A DNA stretch of 64,000 nucleotides, from the NCBI GenBank assembly GCA_907165065.1, contig OU015533.1, positions 28,970,578 to 29,034,577 of the forward strand, given 5' to 3'. The notes below the pieces were generated by a model. That model made no database searches. It was not told the origin of the DNA and saw nothing but the letters and a program-made list of their open reading frames with translations. Positions 1-13,200 of the stretch are shown piece after piece. Source of the stretch: Caprimulgus europaeus (taxonomy: Eukaryota > Chordata > Aves > Caprimulgiformes > Caprimulgidae). Both the position numbers and the translations under genes were made by a program. Each line of letters begins with the position of its first letter. The stretch's first letter is position 1.

Positions 1-360
1 CCCCTGATCACACAGGCAGGCACTACACAGTGCAGTAACTTTGCCAGGAACTGTATTATTTGCTGATGCCCTTAAAGTACTGCTAAGGAAAATAATTAGC
101 TAATGAAAGATTTCCTTTTTCAGGAAATAGCCTGAATAGCCCATAAGGCAGAAACTGTCAATGACTAATATTGATGACTAACACCATGTTCTCCTGCCTT
201 CAAGGACTACATTTTATTTCCTGCAAGTCCTAACTCCTAATAAAAAGCGTGCAGATGGAAAGCAAACTCATTATCAAGGGACTTCTTTGTGAGGGGCATC
301 TCAGCCAGCACAAGCCCTGACAACAGCCATCCTCCCCCTGTACCTGTTTCCCTCCCTGAG

Positions 361-692
361 ATCACAGAATCACAGAATTGTAGTGGTTGGAAGGGACTTC
401 AGAAGATCATCCAGTCCAACCCCGCTGCCAAAGCAGGTTCCCTACACCAGGTTGCACAGGAAAGCGTCCAGGTGGGTTTTGAACATCTGCAGAGGAGACT
501 CCACACCCTCTCTGGGCAGCCTGTCCCAGGGCTCCGTCACCCTCACAGCAAAGAAGTTTTTCCTTAAGTTTGTCTGGAACTTTCAGTGTTCCAGTTTGTG
601 CCTGTTGCCCCCTGTCCTGTCACTGGGTACTACTGAAAAAAGCCCAGCCCCATCCATTTGGCTCCCACACTTCAGGTATTTATAGACATTGA
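361..692 (-). repeat. CR1 LINE fragment (3' end)
   Basis: The segment begins at low coordinates with the short tandem ATCACAGAAT/CACAGAAT, the reverse complement of the CR1 3' terminal repeat. It continues with GGTTGGAAGGGACTTCAGAAG and CATCCAGTCCAACC, both CR1 hallmarks, then the reverse of the usual region next to the 3' UTR. Orientation is minus, the same sense as PLEKHM3. It is a 5'-truncated copy of about 330 bp with no coding capacity. The outer end near 692 is approximate. Confidence 0.9.
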
Positions 693-3190
693 CACGCTAG
701 TTTGCAGCAGCATTTCTGCAGAGCCAGCACCCAACACTCCTCCTGCCTTCCAAATCTATTTCCAGGAAAAGACAGAGGCACTGCCCTCCCAGTCTTATGC
801 AAGACACATATACACACACACATACCCAGCACTCAAGTAAGAGGAGTGCTTATTTCCATTGCTATGGAAACTGAGGTATTAAAAAACCCTTAGTAAGTAA
901 GGCTGGTCCAGCTTCAGACCTGTAGTCCTTCTATTGACTTGAAAAAATCACAATTTGGTTGTGTTGGGCCACAGAAAAGCAGCTGAGCAGCCAGCGTTCA
1001 CATGTACAGCAGCATTACAACATCTCCTATAAAGCAACCTGACTAGTTCCTGTATGGTTCCCAATGCATACAGAGGTGCAAAGCACTCCTTCAACACCCA
1101 CCCATGTCACCAAAGGTGGAAAGCACACAGCTCCATGAGCGTGAAACCACTGAAATCGCCTAAAAGTAGGCAGGTCTGTCCCTGATCATTTAAAATATAA
1201 ATGATGTACCCTCACCACACCTGTGCCGAGCTGAGTGGCTGTTTCAAAAACACATCTTGCTGTGCTGCACATCTGTAATTAAAATCTCCTCCAGAAAACT
1301 TCTATTAGTCTCATCTGGAAAGAAAAACTGGAACTCAACACCTACCTGAACATAACTTATGAAGCCATCTCCCAAAAACGTGTCTGTTTATTGCCAGTTT
1401 TGTCAGCCTCCAGTGGATGTAGAACAAGAGCATAAGAGGCACCAGAACACCAAACTCAAACACATTTTCAAAAAACCTCATCATAAAATACAAGCAAATC
1501 AGTTGGGGCAGGAAACCCACACAGACCAAGTCCAGTGAGCAAGAAAATGAATGACGGCCGGTTTCCAACGGCTTGTTTGTCTGCACAGGTTCTCTAAGCC
1601 TAATGAGGTGATGGCCTTATATAAAGTCTTTTTCAGTAGGGGGCACACAGGACTAATTCAGAGCCTCTTACTCCTCCACCCAGATGCTTCCTTTCATGTA
1701 ACCAGTAGGAACATAATGTCTTTGCCATCTCCAGCCCCATCAACTGCAACTGAAATTGGCCAAATGAAGCCAAAGTTAGAATAGTACAGCAGGAGAGATA
1801 GGGCACACACAAACACCATGCCACTGTGTTAGCATCCAAAGTACTACATGGCATCCAAATCAACCCAAAATCACATTAATGGCTAAAAATCTGACACAGA
1901 TCACAGAGCAGGCTAAGATAACTACACTTAGAAACACTTCACTAGAAAATATGTATTTACTTTCTGCATGAGATAGAGCTTTGAGCATGCCTGGGTTAAT
2001 ATAAAGCCTTGATCTAAAAAGACCAAAGCATGTGCTTGCATTTTATTTTTCCCTTTGTATAAAGGTCCTTTACAAACACCAAATAGGAAATCTCTGATAA
2101 GTTATTTGAAAGCAAAATAAAAGATGTCAGTTTTTAAAATCTTTTGATCAATGCACTGTAACAAACTGGATTTTTTTTTAAGTTGGTTAATTAAAAACAT
2201 TCAATAAACAGTGTCCTTTCAGTCAAATCTCAACACAGAAAAAAAAATGGAGTGAGATAGACAAGAGGTCAAACGCAAGACATTAAGACTCATCACAATA
2301 AAAACTCAAACCTCTGCTGTTTCATAATGTGACCTGTGACCCTTGAGAGGCAAATGGTACTGAGTGCACATCCCACTAAAAGCACCTCCTAAGTTTCACA
2401 GTTTGGAAACTCCCTGGCCAGTTTCACCATCGATGCAAAACAGAACAGTTGTGAGTCACAGGATTGCTGTGCTGTAAACCCTGGCTACCAGGCAGGGTTA
2501 AGCCTGCAAGGAACAAACCAAGTTCAATGCTAACCAGCCCTCCAGCTTTGCTAGTTCCTGTGAACAATGAAATCCAAAGTCCTATTGGCTAAAGGTCTCT
2601 AAATTGCTTCATTGTTATGTGCTAGATAAAAATAAACCAATGCAAGTGGGAAAGAAAGCCACCATCAGGAGACGTTCAGTCCAGGGGGAGAATCGAGCAT
2701 TCTCAGTTTGTGATTATTACTGTTTTCTGTTTGACACTTTGTAATCTGAAGTATAACCTTCAGGCAAGATAGAACCAGAAATTTCATCCCTTCCCTTATG
2801 GATGATCTTATCAGGTAAGTATTTGCACAAACAAAGGTTATCTTTTAGTGTCCCCCTGCAAACAGAACCACTGATAAGACTTTGCTTTTTGCATTTGGAC
2901 AAAGTGTGTAGTCATGGTGCTTTGTTAGCACTAAGTAATTGCGCTGCATTTAAAGCCTGTTTATCATCAGCTTAGGTAATTTTTCTCCAATGGGTTAAAT
3001 ACCCTGACAGCTCTGCTAAAGCTACAACCAATTAATCTGCCCAAGCCTGACACTATAACCAAAGTACAAATGTGATAAGCAGAGCGAACTCTTCTTTTTA
3101 CAGTGCAATCAAAAGAAATCAAATTACCTGGCAGGTGGGCACAACCAAGTGCCTTTTCTACCAAAAGGCCTGTTGAAACCTAGGATGGCA

Positions 3191-3211
3191 GGGGAGGGGG
3201 AAGGGGAGGGG
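3191..3211 (+). promoter_or_regulatory. G-quadruplex motif
   Basis: Four runs of at least four G are separated by loops of 1, 2 and 1 bases (gggg-a-ggggg-aa-gggg-a-gggg). This satisfies the strict G4 rule with very short loops, which predicts high stability. It lies on the strand opposite to PLEKHM3 transcription, so it would form in the template strand of the DNA rather than in the pre-mRNA. Confidence 0.65.
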
Positions 3212-3544
3212 AAGCTGGCATGGTGATTTTGTGTGCCAGCCAGGAGCGTCTTGTTTGACCAGGTTGAGGATTGTATGACTGAGCTGTGAGTCACGGGAGG
3301 TGCAGATGCACCAGTCACATTCAGATGTCCTCTCCACCCCTCTGCAGGAAGCTGCTACACCCACAGCTGGCACAGCACTGTAAGTACCAAGTCCATTTCC
3401 TCAGCCAGCACAGTTCATATCCTGGCACTGCAACTTACACCACCACCAGTTTATTTTTAAGCTACTGCACCACGCTGCACGCTACAGCAGCTGACAGGCA
3501 AGCACATGCTGATTATTGCCGTTCCCATATTTTTTTTGCCCCCC

Positions 3545-3645
3545 AGACGAGGGGCTGGAGGACCTCTGAAGCCCCTGCGGCGTGCACCACCGACAGCCGC
3601 GGCTGTGCGCGCAGCACGCGGGCAGGAGCTGCGTGCGCTCTGATC
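3545..3645. promoter_or_regulatory. Intragenic CpG-dense patch
   Basis: About 12 CG dinucleotides occur in ~95 bp (for example GCGGCGTG, GCCGCGGC, GTGCGCGC, CACGCGGG), inside an intron that is otherwise nearly CpG-free. It is too short for a formal CpG island. It could be an unmethylated enhancer or alternative promoter, or the remnant of a GC-rich repeat. No gene is recognised here. Confidence 0.4.
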
Positions 3646-6600
3646 TCACTGACAGGAGCTCAAATTTTTCAGAGTTATTATTTGATTTAAAAAGTACAGA
3701 GGGACGTCAGTGAATTGCCAGTTATCACAAATATATGTGGCAGGGTAAATAACATCTCTTGCTAGGTTTTCTCTTGCAACTCATTTGTTATTCAATCTGT
3801 TAATTTCAGGTAGAAAACAGCATCAGAGGTGAGAGAAAAAGGTAGGATTTTTTCTTATAGTTTTATTCTGGCTTTTGAATTTGTATTTCCTTGGAAATCC
3901 CAGCTCCTGGAAGTAAACTGACAGAGGACAGCCTCAATTCTCCAGCCAAAATACTTATGCAGGGAAGCAGGGCCCTGGGAAAGCCACAGATTTGAAAGTC
4001 AAAAGGTAATAATAAATTAATTAATTTTTAAAACCCTCACCATTTATTTATTTAATTCTTGTGGTATTATACGAGATTAATTCTAATTCTATGGGTTTGG
4101 CTAAAAAATGTGACTTGTTTCACATTTGTGAGGTATGAACACTCTTTCTGGTTATGTTCTGGGAGCAGACATTCCTAAATACCTTCACCCCACACTAGGT
4201 ACTAGATTTACTAGCAAGCATGTCCAGGTAAGGTATTGTTTCACGTTGTTAAGAAATTCCTCATGACCATCCCTACGTTAAAAGTGACTCTTATCATTCA
4301 TCAGCAATCTAGTATATAAACTTCCAACTAAAATGCAGCACACTAACTCTCACTCCTGTGTGACTACTTGACCAAGGTTATGGTAACATTGTGAAAGACA
4401 AGAATTACTACAGATTAAACTCAGGAGTCAAGTACTGCTGTTACTGAAAGCAGGATGCAGAGAATTAGAGGCATGCAGTTTCATTTTGAAATAAAAATAG
4501 CTTAGATCCCCCAATTAACTTGAAATGACAAATAAGAAAATGCTCTCTCTTTTTGTCAGGCAATTCAGAACCCTTGCAGTTTGCTGCTAGAAATTCCAAC
4601 ATAAAAACATAGGGAAAAAATGGTACAAGTCATATTTAATGTGATGTCCACATCTAATAGGAACTTCTTTTTAAATCACTATGTTTTTTTAAAGCAATCT
4701 CGTCTCAAAAGGTGAACGGAAACTAACATTTTGAAAGATGTCTAATGTTACTGATCTATTTGACAAGGAGATGCAGGTGCACCCCTAGACTGAAAAATTA
4801 ACTGAAAGACCCACCTGTCCTCTGAAAAACTTATCATATATACTCTGGCATCCTCCTCAGCTGGATGCCTACCAGGGTAGAGCATTGGCTTGTGCTTTTA
4901 ACCTTGCCTTCACTTGAACAAAAAGCAGTACTGCCTCCATGCTGGCTGCTCTGGCACACATCTTGCAGCTCCAGCTCTGTTTGTTCCCCCTAGTTGAAAC
5001 AAAAGCTTGAAGTCCACCTTAACTCCACCCCCTACAGTTTTAGACAAATGCTTTTTGGGATGTTAAGTTGCAAGGACCTGGATGCAGAATTATTTCTTCA
5101 AAAAGACACAGGAGTTGAAGCAAAGAGGTGGTCAGTTTGTCAGAGCTCCATCAACAAGCAATGCTTTATTTCAGCTACTGCAATGACTACCCACGTTCAG
5201 GATCTATATAAAACAACAGATGGCTCGTGCATACTTCTCTGCATTATTTTCTCATCTTTCCTCACTTTTGGGTGTTGTTTGGTCTTAACACTGGATCTTC
5301 TCAGGATATCCAAATACTCTCTTTGAATTAGTTTCTCTCTTGCCCTCTTTTCCAATCACCCGTGCAACAAATTTTCTTCTTCTGTTAGTCTTGCCATTAA
5401 CTCAGAGCCCTGAGTGCTATGAACCACATCCTTCTGTTCCTTTCCTGCTCAAGCTCTCTTTTTGCAGTCTACTGCTTTCACAAGTCACGTCTTTGTTCTC
5501 CTGCTTTGGGATTTTCCACTCTCCAAATGTCCTACCCGTTGCAAAGAAAATGGAGGAAACAGTCTCCTTTGACAGTTTGGACATGACTTAATGACCTTCT
5601 GTTGTCCTTGGTCTGAAAGATGACATAGCCCCAGCTTCACATACGTGAGGTATTTGGTGGTATAGTGATTGCATAAGATCAATCAGGATTCCTGTGATGT
5701 GTTTAGACAGGTTCCCCAATTGCCACACAAATATTTTGAAAGTAATCTACTCCTGTGTCAGAAGTGATATGTCTAAGGCCTCACTGTAGGAAGTGACAGG
5801 ACTCTATTGTTCAGCATAACTGAATTTGGGCTTGTTTCGCATCGTGCTGACAGACCAGCAGGCTCAGCCAGGACCACACATCTGCGGCACTGGAGGTGTA
5901 CCTTTAACCTCCTGCTGCAACAGCAAGCTCTAATTTGGTCTTCCTGTAAGACGCTAAGTAATGTATCCAGCACTGGAGTTTTGCTAGGGTAAAACTGATG
6001 CATTGCTGATCTGGAGTTGATAGACAAATGGTATCAAAGAGCGATAAGTAACAAGAGGGAAATTTTTCCATATATTTTCTCACCAATATTCAGGAGATTT
6101 ACTTACAGAGTGAGGGCACTGCAATGAGCACTAATGTATAGGGGAATGTGCTGCAGAACATTTACCTTGTGTTACTGCCATCTGTCCAAAATATCTGGGC
6201 TAGCAACACCTGAACTGCCAGTTTAGGTGTACAGCAGAGAGAACAGAGAGCCCAGAGAGAGCTTCAAGGCTGGACCTGAGTTAGCCTACCCTAAAGTAGA
6301 CGTGGAGGTGTCTGAAGACTTCCCCCCCAAAAAAAAAGAAAAATTTTGACAGTTTCTTGACCTGAGGAGCCTTCAACCATGACAAGAACAGAGGAAGAGG
6401 CTGTGACATACCAACACACTGTCAGCGTGTCTTATATCTAGAGATAAAAGGAAGAAAGCAAAATCAGAATAAAACTTGCAGCATGGTTTAAGAGAATAAC
6501 ATCATTATTTAATGGACTGAGAGATTCTTGCTCTTTCCTCACTATGAATTTTATTGACTTCATCTTGTTTGCCAGTGCCATTCATTCATCATCCCACAAT

Positions 6601-7044
6601 CTACAGGTGGTGGTGGGATCTGTACAGCTCCACTTTTAGTAATTCTGTGTTGGCTTTAGGTTTCGGTCATGTATGTTTCTGCCTGAACAGCATCCACACA
6701 AGCAAAGCAACCAAAACAAGCAAGAACTTGTCGAGTAAAGACATTTGAGGCAAATTATGTCTGTTGCAATACTGAGGTGACAGCCACAGCAAACTAAGCA
6801 TAACAACGTCCCTTGTAAAACAGGGAGCTCAACAACAGGCTCAGAGCCTCAGCTGGCTAATCTCAGAGGAACGCTGCTGATACGCACCGGTGGAGGGCCT
6901 TATTTCTCCTCCCAGCCAAGACTGAGTTTCATTATTTTTTTCCCTTGCAAATATAAAAAGAGCTTAGAATCCAGTGGAACAATAGGTGAGAACAAATCAT
7001 TATAACTGATGATGAATACCACTTTTATTGTGAACCTTCTAGCT

Positions 7045-7107
7045 ACTTTTAGGATTTCTTCTGTTTCTTTTCCTTTCTTCCTTTTTTTCTTCTTTTCTTT
7101 CTACTTA
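7045..7107 (+). repeat. Polypyrimidine tract
   Basis: About 60 bases are almost entirely C and T on the plus strand, ending in TTTCTACTTAG. It resembles a plus-strand splice acceptor, but no coding exon follows. In the direction of PLEKHM3 it is a polypurine tract. It is treated as low-complexity sequence. Confidence 0.7.
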
Positions 7108-10104
7108 GTCACTTGCTTCTTCAAAGTTCACAGTGTGGTTTAGCCCTGAGTTCTCTGCTAGATGCCAAGTTTCAAAGTTCCCAAAGTACCTATCTATGCA
7201 CACCAAGCATTATAAATAACATTTCCACATTTAAGCCAACTGGATCCTGAGCTAACCTGGTTTATAGCCATCTGGAATTCTTCAGAAAAAGTGACTTGTA
7301 AGCACTGTAAACAGTTTTGTCTTCCCAGAGGACACCAAGAGTTTCCAACTCCATGGTCATCTTCATTTTGAGATCTGGGTTCAAGAGCAAGGTATAAATT
7401 TAAAGAAGATGATAATGCAAATAGTATTAATAAAAGGAACCTCAGTGTGATCTGCTTTTCCCTAATAAGGCAGGCTCTATCAGTGTCCCAAAGGCAGCAA
7501 GGTGCCAATACAATTAATCAGTCTGTTTTAAGTTCTCCCTAGACAGCAATAGTAACAGTTTGTCTCAGTCTGTTTATATGGGTCTGACAGGTCTTCAAGA
7601 TGCTGTGTTCACTTTCTCGTGATTAATAGTCATTCACATACTAAGGTGAAGACCAAGCAGAAAAAGAATGTTTTTGGAGCAGGACAGATAACTGGATTCT
7701 CTCCCCCAGCCTTTCATTTCTAACTATGAAACAGTACTAAATTTAGGAATGCTGTCTCACCATAGCGTTTAAACTCCTCCTTTTCTGCAACTTGCCCATA
7801 CAATGAGCCAAAGGGAAATTTAAATCACATACTTTATTTACTTTTCAGCATTGCTCCATAAAGCCATCACATTGATAGTGAATGTCTGCACACTGTGATA
7901 CTACATGCAGAATGCAAAGCCATTGGAACTGGTTTGAGCAAGGAATAACTCTTTCTGGGAAAATAAATTTTCTTCCTTTTCACCTCTGCAAACCTCTGAG
8001 GGATCAAGTGAGCCCCAAACCCACCCCAACAGACTCTAAGGTGTCTTTTGTACATTCCTTCAGTAGCTTTTACAGCACTTTTAACAAGTCCTACCAAAAC
8101 TGAAGATGCTTCCCTAGTACAAAAGTAAAGCCTTCTTGGGCTTGGGTCTTCCTCTCCACCAGAGAGAGCCTTAATTAGAAACAACGTGAAGGAACTCTTA
8201 GATAAGAGAAGTGAGCATTTGGAGTATTTCCCAGTTTCCCCTTCTGCCATTCTGGGTGTTTCACTTTGATACAGGGAGTTTTTTCTCTCTCCTCTCTGTC
8301 CCAAGGAAAAGTTCATTCTGTGCTAATTTTTGTCCATTCTCTCCATTTCCTCAGCACTTGTCATCTCTTCTCTTTGGAGGTAAGTTTTTGGGCTCCCTCT
8401 TTGTCCTAGTTTCTTAATTAACTCTTAATTTCCTAAGATCCCTTCCCTCTTTGAGGCTCCTCCTTCTCCTGGCTTTCCCTCATCCCTTTGTCTCTAGTCC
8501 ATTGATTTCTCTGCTTAGGCCTCCTTTGATCTCTCTTCTTTCACTCTCTTACCCAAGTCCATTCAGTCTTGGGTGCTCCTGTCTATTTTAATCAGGGCAC
8601 TCTTTTCTTCAGCATTAATCAGAAAGCATAATTTCTTTTCTGCCACTTTTTCTGAATGGCAACCTTCACAAATCTTATTCTCTTTTCACTTTTATTGCAG
8701 TTGAAGAGGATGGCATAGGGAAGTTATTATAGCCGAACAGCAAAACAGTTCTGCAAGATAATACCATCCTGTAGAATAAAAGAAAAATCACCCTCATTTT
8801 TAAAATGGTGTAAGCTGCCCTATGAAATAATAGGAATTGAGCAGTAAGACACAAACTCATATTTACACACAGTGGGTTTGACACAAGAACCCAATTGTGC
8901 TCTCCAGAAACCTGTTGCTAGATGCTTCTCTTAGTTGTTCTAGGTAGTTCATCAAAGCAATGACAAAGGTTACATATTGAACAGCAGACTGCCTCACTCC
9001 TTACCTGGGACAAAGACACTAGTGCAGCTTCCTCTCCCTCACAGAGAATTCAGGTCGCCCATCCTTAAAACACCATGCTCAAAATACAGTCACTGATGTC
9101 ATCTGCTTTCTTGCCCTTTGGCAGCTCAGCATTCCGAAGCAGTGGCTTTCCTATTTGTGGTCTTGTCTCACTTACCAACTTGGAGGACACAAATGCTAAC
9201 AAATGCATTTACCATCAGGTCAGCTGCACGTACCTGGGGCCACTCACCTCACAGTATGGCATGGGCAGAGACATCTCCCCATCTCTTCTGGAGATCCACA
9301 ACAAAAGTAACTTGGCTTTTTTAGGGTCACAACTACGGCTTGATGGTTTTAAGAAGACTGTACATTTTTAGCTTGTTAGGAAAATGCAGCGGCAGCTGAA
9401 TGGACTAAGATAAAGCACTTCTAAAATGAAGTTAACTTTTTATAAAACTACTGTTTCTACCACAGAAAACTCAATATGAAATACCTTCTGTGACCACGTG
9501 TTTTTCAATAAACAAAACACTCAGCACAGCCATGTCATGGATGGAAAAGATAGTAGCTGAGCAAAAGCACAACTGCTCTGGTGTCACATAAATAATATGC
9601 TGGGTCACGTACCAGGGGACTACATCAGGTCTCTGCCTTTGTGTGAGATCATATCACAGAAGAGGGCAGAAGTGCTGGACAGGTGGTTGACTCTGGCTTC
9701 TCTCATGCGTTGCCATACTGTGAGGTGTTTCAAAGGTCCCAACAACGGCTACGACACACTGTGATGTCATGGCAGGGAGCATGAGGTATCACATCTGACT
9801 GGAAATACTCATGCACAGCCAGGAAGCCTCAACTGGAGAAAAGATGCTCATCACAATGTGTGACCCTTGGGCTAGTAATTGTCAAGAACAACTTCGGATA
9901 CTCAGACATTCAGACCCTATAAAACCATTTTCTTTGGCAACAGATTACCCAGCTGCCCGGGGAAGTCAGATACAAGCATAACATCTTTCTAAACATCTAT
10001 CTTTCTAAGGTAACACCTTCAGAACTAGATTGCAAGAAAGAAAAAAAAAAAGTTTTGGCATGCTGCTTTTCTCCTTTGTGCTGTTTGTTGTCTGCGGTTC
10101 TTAC

Positions 10105-10298
10105 CTTCTACGCAGATCTTCAGCCACTGCTGCTCTGCAGCTGAACAAATAGGCTCGGAGAGATTTTAGCTGCTGTCTCAGGCGAACAACAGTTGCTAGA
10201 GGTTCAGCATGCTTGTACAACATGGGATTTTCCTGCTGGATATCAATCAATGGCTCCTCATAAACATACTCCAGGAACTCTTTGGCTTGCTTCGATAC
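10105..10298 (-). CDS. PLEKHM3: PLEKHM3 exon 5: start of Rubicon-homology-type region (residues 563-626)
   Basis: This exon of 194 nt is too short to show as a long open frame but is clear on translation. It starts [20 protein letters not shown], continues with a helical segment including [20 protein letters not shown], and ends AAVAEDLRR plus two bases of a split Arg codon. This is the helical part that follows the zinc module in PLEKHM3. The acceptor is TTTATTTTTCAG above 10298; the donor is GTAAGA below 10105. Phase 0 on entry fits exon 4 exactly. The next exon, with a further cysteine-rich part and the C-terminus in known PLEKHM3, is not found in positions 1-10104 and should lie further left. 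Confidence 0.94.
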
Positions 10299-13200
10299 CT
10301 GAAAAATAAAGCAACCAGTTTACCTAGGATTTCCTTCCAACTCTTTTTAAACAGATCTTCCTTTCTGTGATCTGTCAGCTATTCTCTGCATCTGAAAATT
10401 TACTCTGTTACCTATTACAGATGAAGACAGAGCTGAGAGAGATCCAACTGCCTATGTTTGTAACCAAGTCAAACTTCATCAAGCCCATCAACATTGGGAG
10501 TACAAGATAAATACTTGCTTACCCAAAGCACAGCAATATTCGCAGCCACACGTTTTCACTGCAGGGTAACACAGCTTACTAAATGTTTTTCAAGTCTGAA
10601 AACTCGATTACCAAGTTTCTGTGCCGTTTTTCTGTTTGTTCCCCGTTTTCTTTTTGTCAAGAAACAAGTGATTAGGTAAGTGTCAGAGCACAACATTAGA
10701 AAAAGAAACATACACACTGCACATCCAATCACATTGCCCCATCTCAGGGAATAGAACTCCAGTGTAAAGCACTACTCCCATTTGTTTCATGCTCAGCCAG
10801 TATGATTAAAATTATGTAATAAAAATAAACAGAAGCATATCTATCAAGTTGTGGCTTTTTAAATACAATTAAAGTTGAATTTTACAGGTATTACTCGCTC
10901 CCAATGTTTCATCTGCAAGAAGTTTTTCTCATGCCTTTTTCATGATAGTGCTCTCTTCTATCTCCACCTGCAAAGAGCTACTGTAATCTTTATAAATTAA
11001 TGGGCCTTTTGTTCCCACTAGAAAAGATACTCGGGTTTCTGAGGTGAGAAGGCCAAATTCCCTCTCCTTCCTTATTTCTGCATTTTATCACAGCTGGAAA
11101 GAAAAGATGGGATTATCTGAAACGAGCTGCAAATCATTTGAAACTGTGCTACAGAAATACTATGTTCCACAATTCACTGTTTACACTGAGTTGAGGGAGG
11201 GATGAACTAGGCTAACAAAAGGAGAAAGGGCACACCATAGCCTCTTCAGATTTAGCATGTTATTTCCCTTCTAGTGCTCTAAGGCAGGAAGTAGGAAAAA
11301 GCAATATACACCCTCATAAATAGCACCACTTCCAAAAAGAGCACTAGTTACTAGCTACAGGAGTCACTAGCTACTTACAGGGAAAGCCCACCTCAAATGT
11401 AACCTTTTCACTATACATAATAAAAACATAAATAATGCCAAGGCCTTCCTTCCCACCAATAACTACACAGAGAATACAACGTGCAATTTTAAATACAGCA
11501 GATTGTAACTCCATGGGTTCTTCAGATCCTGGAGCTGTACTAAATATCTCACTAATTTATTTTATTTCTTCTTTTTTTTTTTTTTTTAATAATGCACATA
11601 CAAGGAATTGTGCTGTCTAAATGGAAGTACAGGCAACATGCAGTGTAAGGAGCAGCACAGACAACTTGGATTTTGTAGAACAAAACTCTACAAACTCCAA
11701 ATATGTCAAGTTTTCTAACATTAGCAACACTGATGTTTTATTAGACATGTGAACTGCAGTGCACAAAAGAGACTGCAGTTAAACAACCTGCTTTTACAAT
11801 CATTAAACTATTTGGCTGTAATATCTCAGCAATCCCCTGACAACTGCTGTATCTATAGTAAATAATATTCCTCTTCCACCAATACTCAAATTAAGCCACA
11901 TACTCAGTGGTTCCCTAGGAGGCACATGGATACTTGGAACAGCGACTAGCACTTCCCATCAGGAGGACCTGGTGCCCAGTGTTCTTTGTAGTCTTACTGT
12001 CGTGCTTTAAACCCCCGCTGAAGTGACGGGCTCCTCATCCACCTGCCCTGCTGTCTCAGGAACCAGAGGGCAATTACTGTCCAAGTACTACACCCATGCC
12101 TGTGCACACTTGTACCCTGTATGGGGCAACCCTCCTGAGCCTGCAACGTTAAGCGTACAGAAACAAAACAATGCCAGCAGTGAGGTCACCTGAGTGACTC
12201 TGCAATACACATGCACATGATGATGAACCATTACTGGGCAGCTCTAGTGCTGCATGGTCTGAACGCAGCCTTTGAGGAGAGAAGAGCACAGCAAACCTTT
12301 CTCTCTCCTTGACAATACAATGTACCTGTGGAGTGCTGATTGCAGGAAAAGTAGCTTTGCCCAGCATGACTGGCTGACAGGTAGGTGTTGGTTCACTCTG
12401 CACGCCTGACGCAGGCCCACAGGTCCCTTAAAACATTAACTCACATTGCCAACCGTCACAAAGTTACAAGAAGATGAAATGCATCTGATAATGGGAAAGG
12501 TTGGGCAGTTACAACATTCAACGTGCTACCAGCCAACATTCTAGTACATGTACCAGCACACACACAGTCCCCTAATTTTATTTGGCACAATAGACAATCC
12601 TAAATTAAGCCAGGAGGAGTGATACAACGCGATCTGCAATGGGGCTTTAGCTTTAAATGTCATACAAGGATGGATGCTAACATTTCCAAACCTTTATTTT
12701 CTGGAGACTGCAAACTTACAGTTCAGAATTCAATTTACCAGAATTCAGCCTCCCTTGAAGCCTTCTGGCACAGGGAATTCATTTCCTGCTGTGTTTGTCT
12801 GGCATTTTGCACTGGAAGCCACCTGAACCAAACTGCGATACTTACTGGTTTTTGCGTGCAAACAGGGAAAACAGTTGGCCTAAGTAAAAGGAAGAAAGGA
12901 TATTCACAAGATTGCCTCTTTTCTTTTCCTTTCACACAAACGTGTGAAAAACACAAATATGAAAACAGTAGGGAGACAGGAAAAAAATTGTGAACCTGGG
13001 GACTGAATTGCTGCTTTGGTTATGACAAAAGAAACATGCCTAACTGCCAAGTCCTTTCCAAGAGCTTTTACTGCAGTCAAGAGTGTACCCATGTGCTTTC
13101 AGGTGTTAAGTGCATTGCTGTTCTTCAAGATCCTGAGTATGGGAAGGCACAACCTTACAGATTGCTACTGCTTCTGGTTTTTTTCAAGACCCATCTTGCC

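Larger units (their letters stand above)
1..10104 (-). other. PLEKHM3: PLEKHM3 intron 5 (partial)
   Basis: The region between the left edge and the exon 5 donor was checked for the expected C-terminal PLEKHM3 exons; none was recognised. It contains a CR1 fragment (361-692), a G-quadruplex motif (3191-3211), a CpG-dense patch (3545-3645) and a polypyrimidine tract (7045-7107). Positions 8210-8600 are pyrimidine-rich on the plus strand. The rest is AT-rich unique sequence in which I see nothing specific. Open frames of up to 149 codons here show no domain or family resemblance. Confidence 0.8.

Noticed and set aside
7867..8316. 149-codon minus-strand frame in intron 5, considered as a missing PLEKHM3 exon
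   Set aside because: It lacks the cysteine pairs and other features expected of the PLEKHM3 C-terminus.
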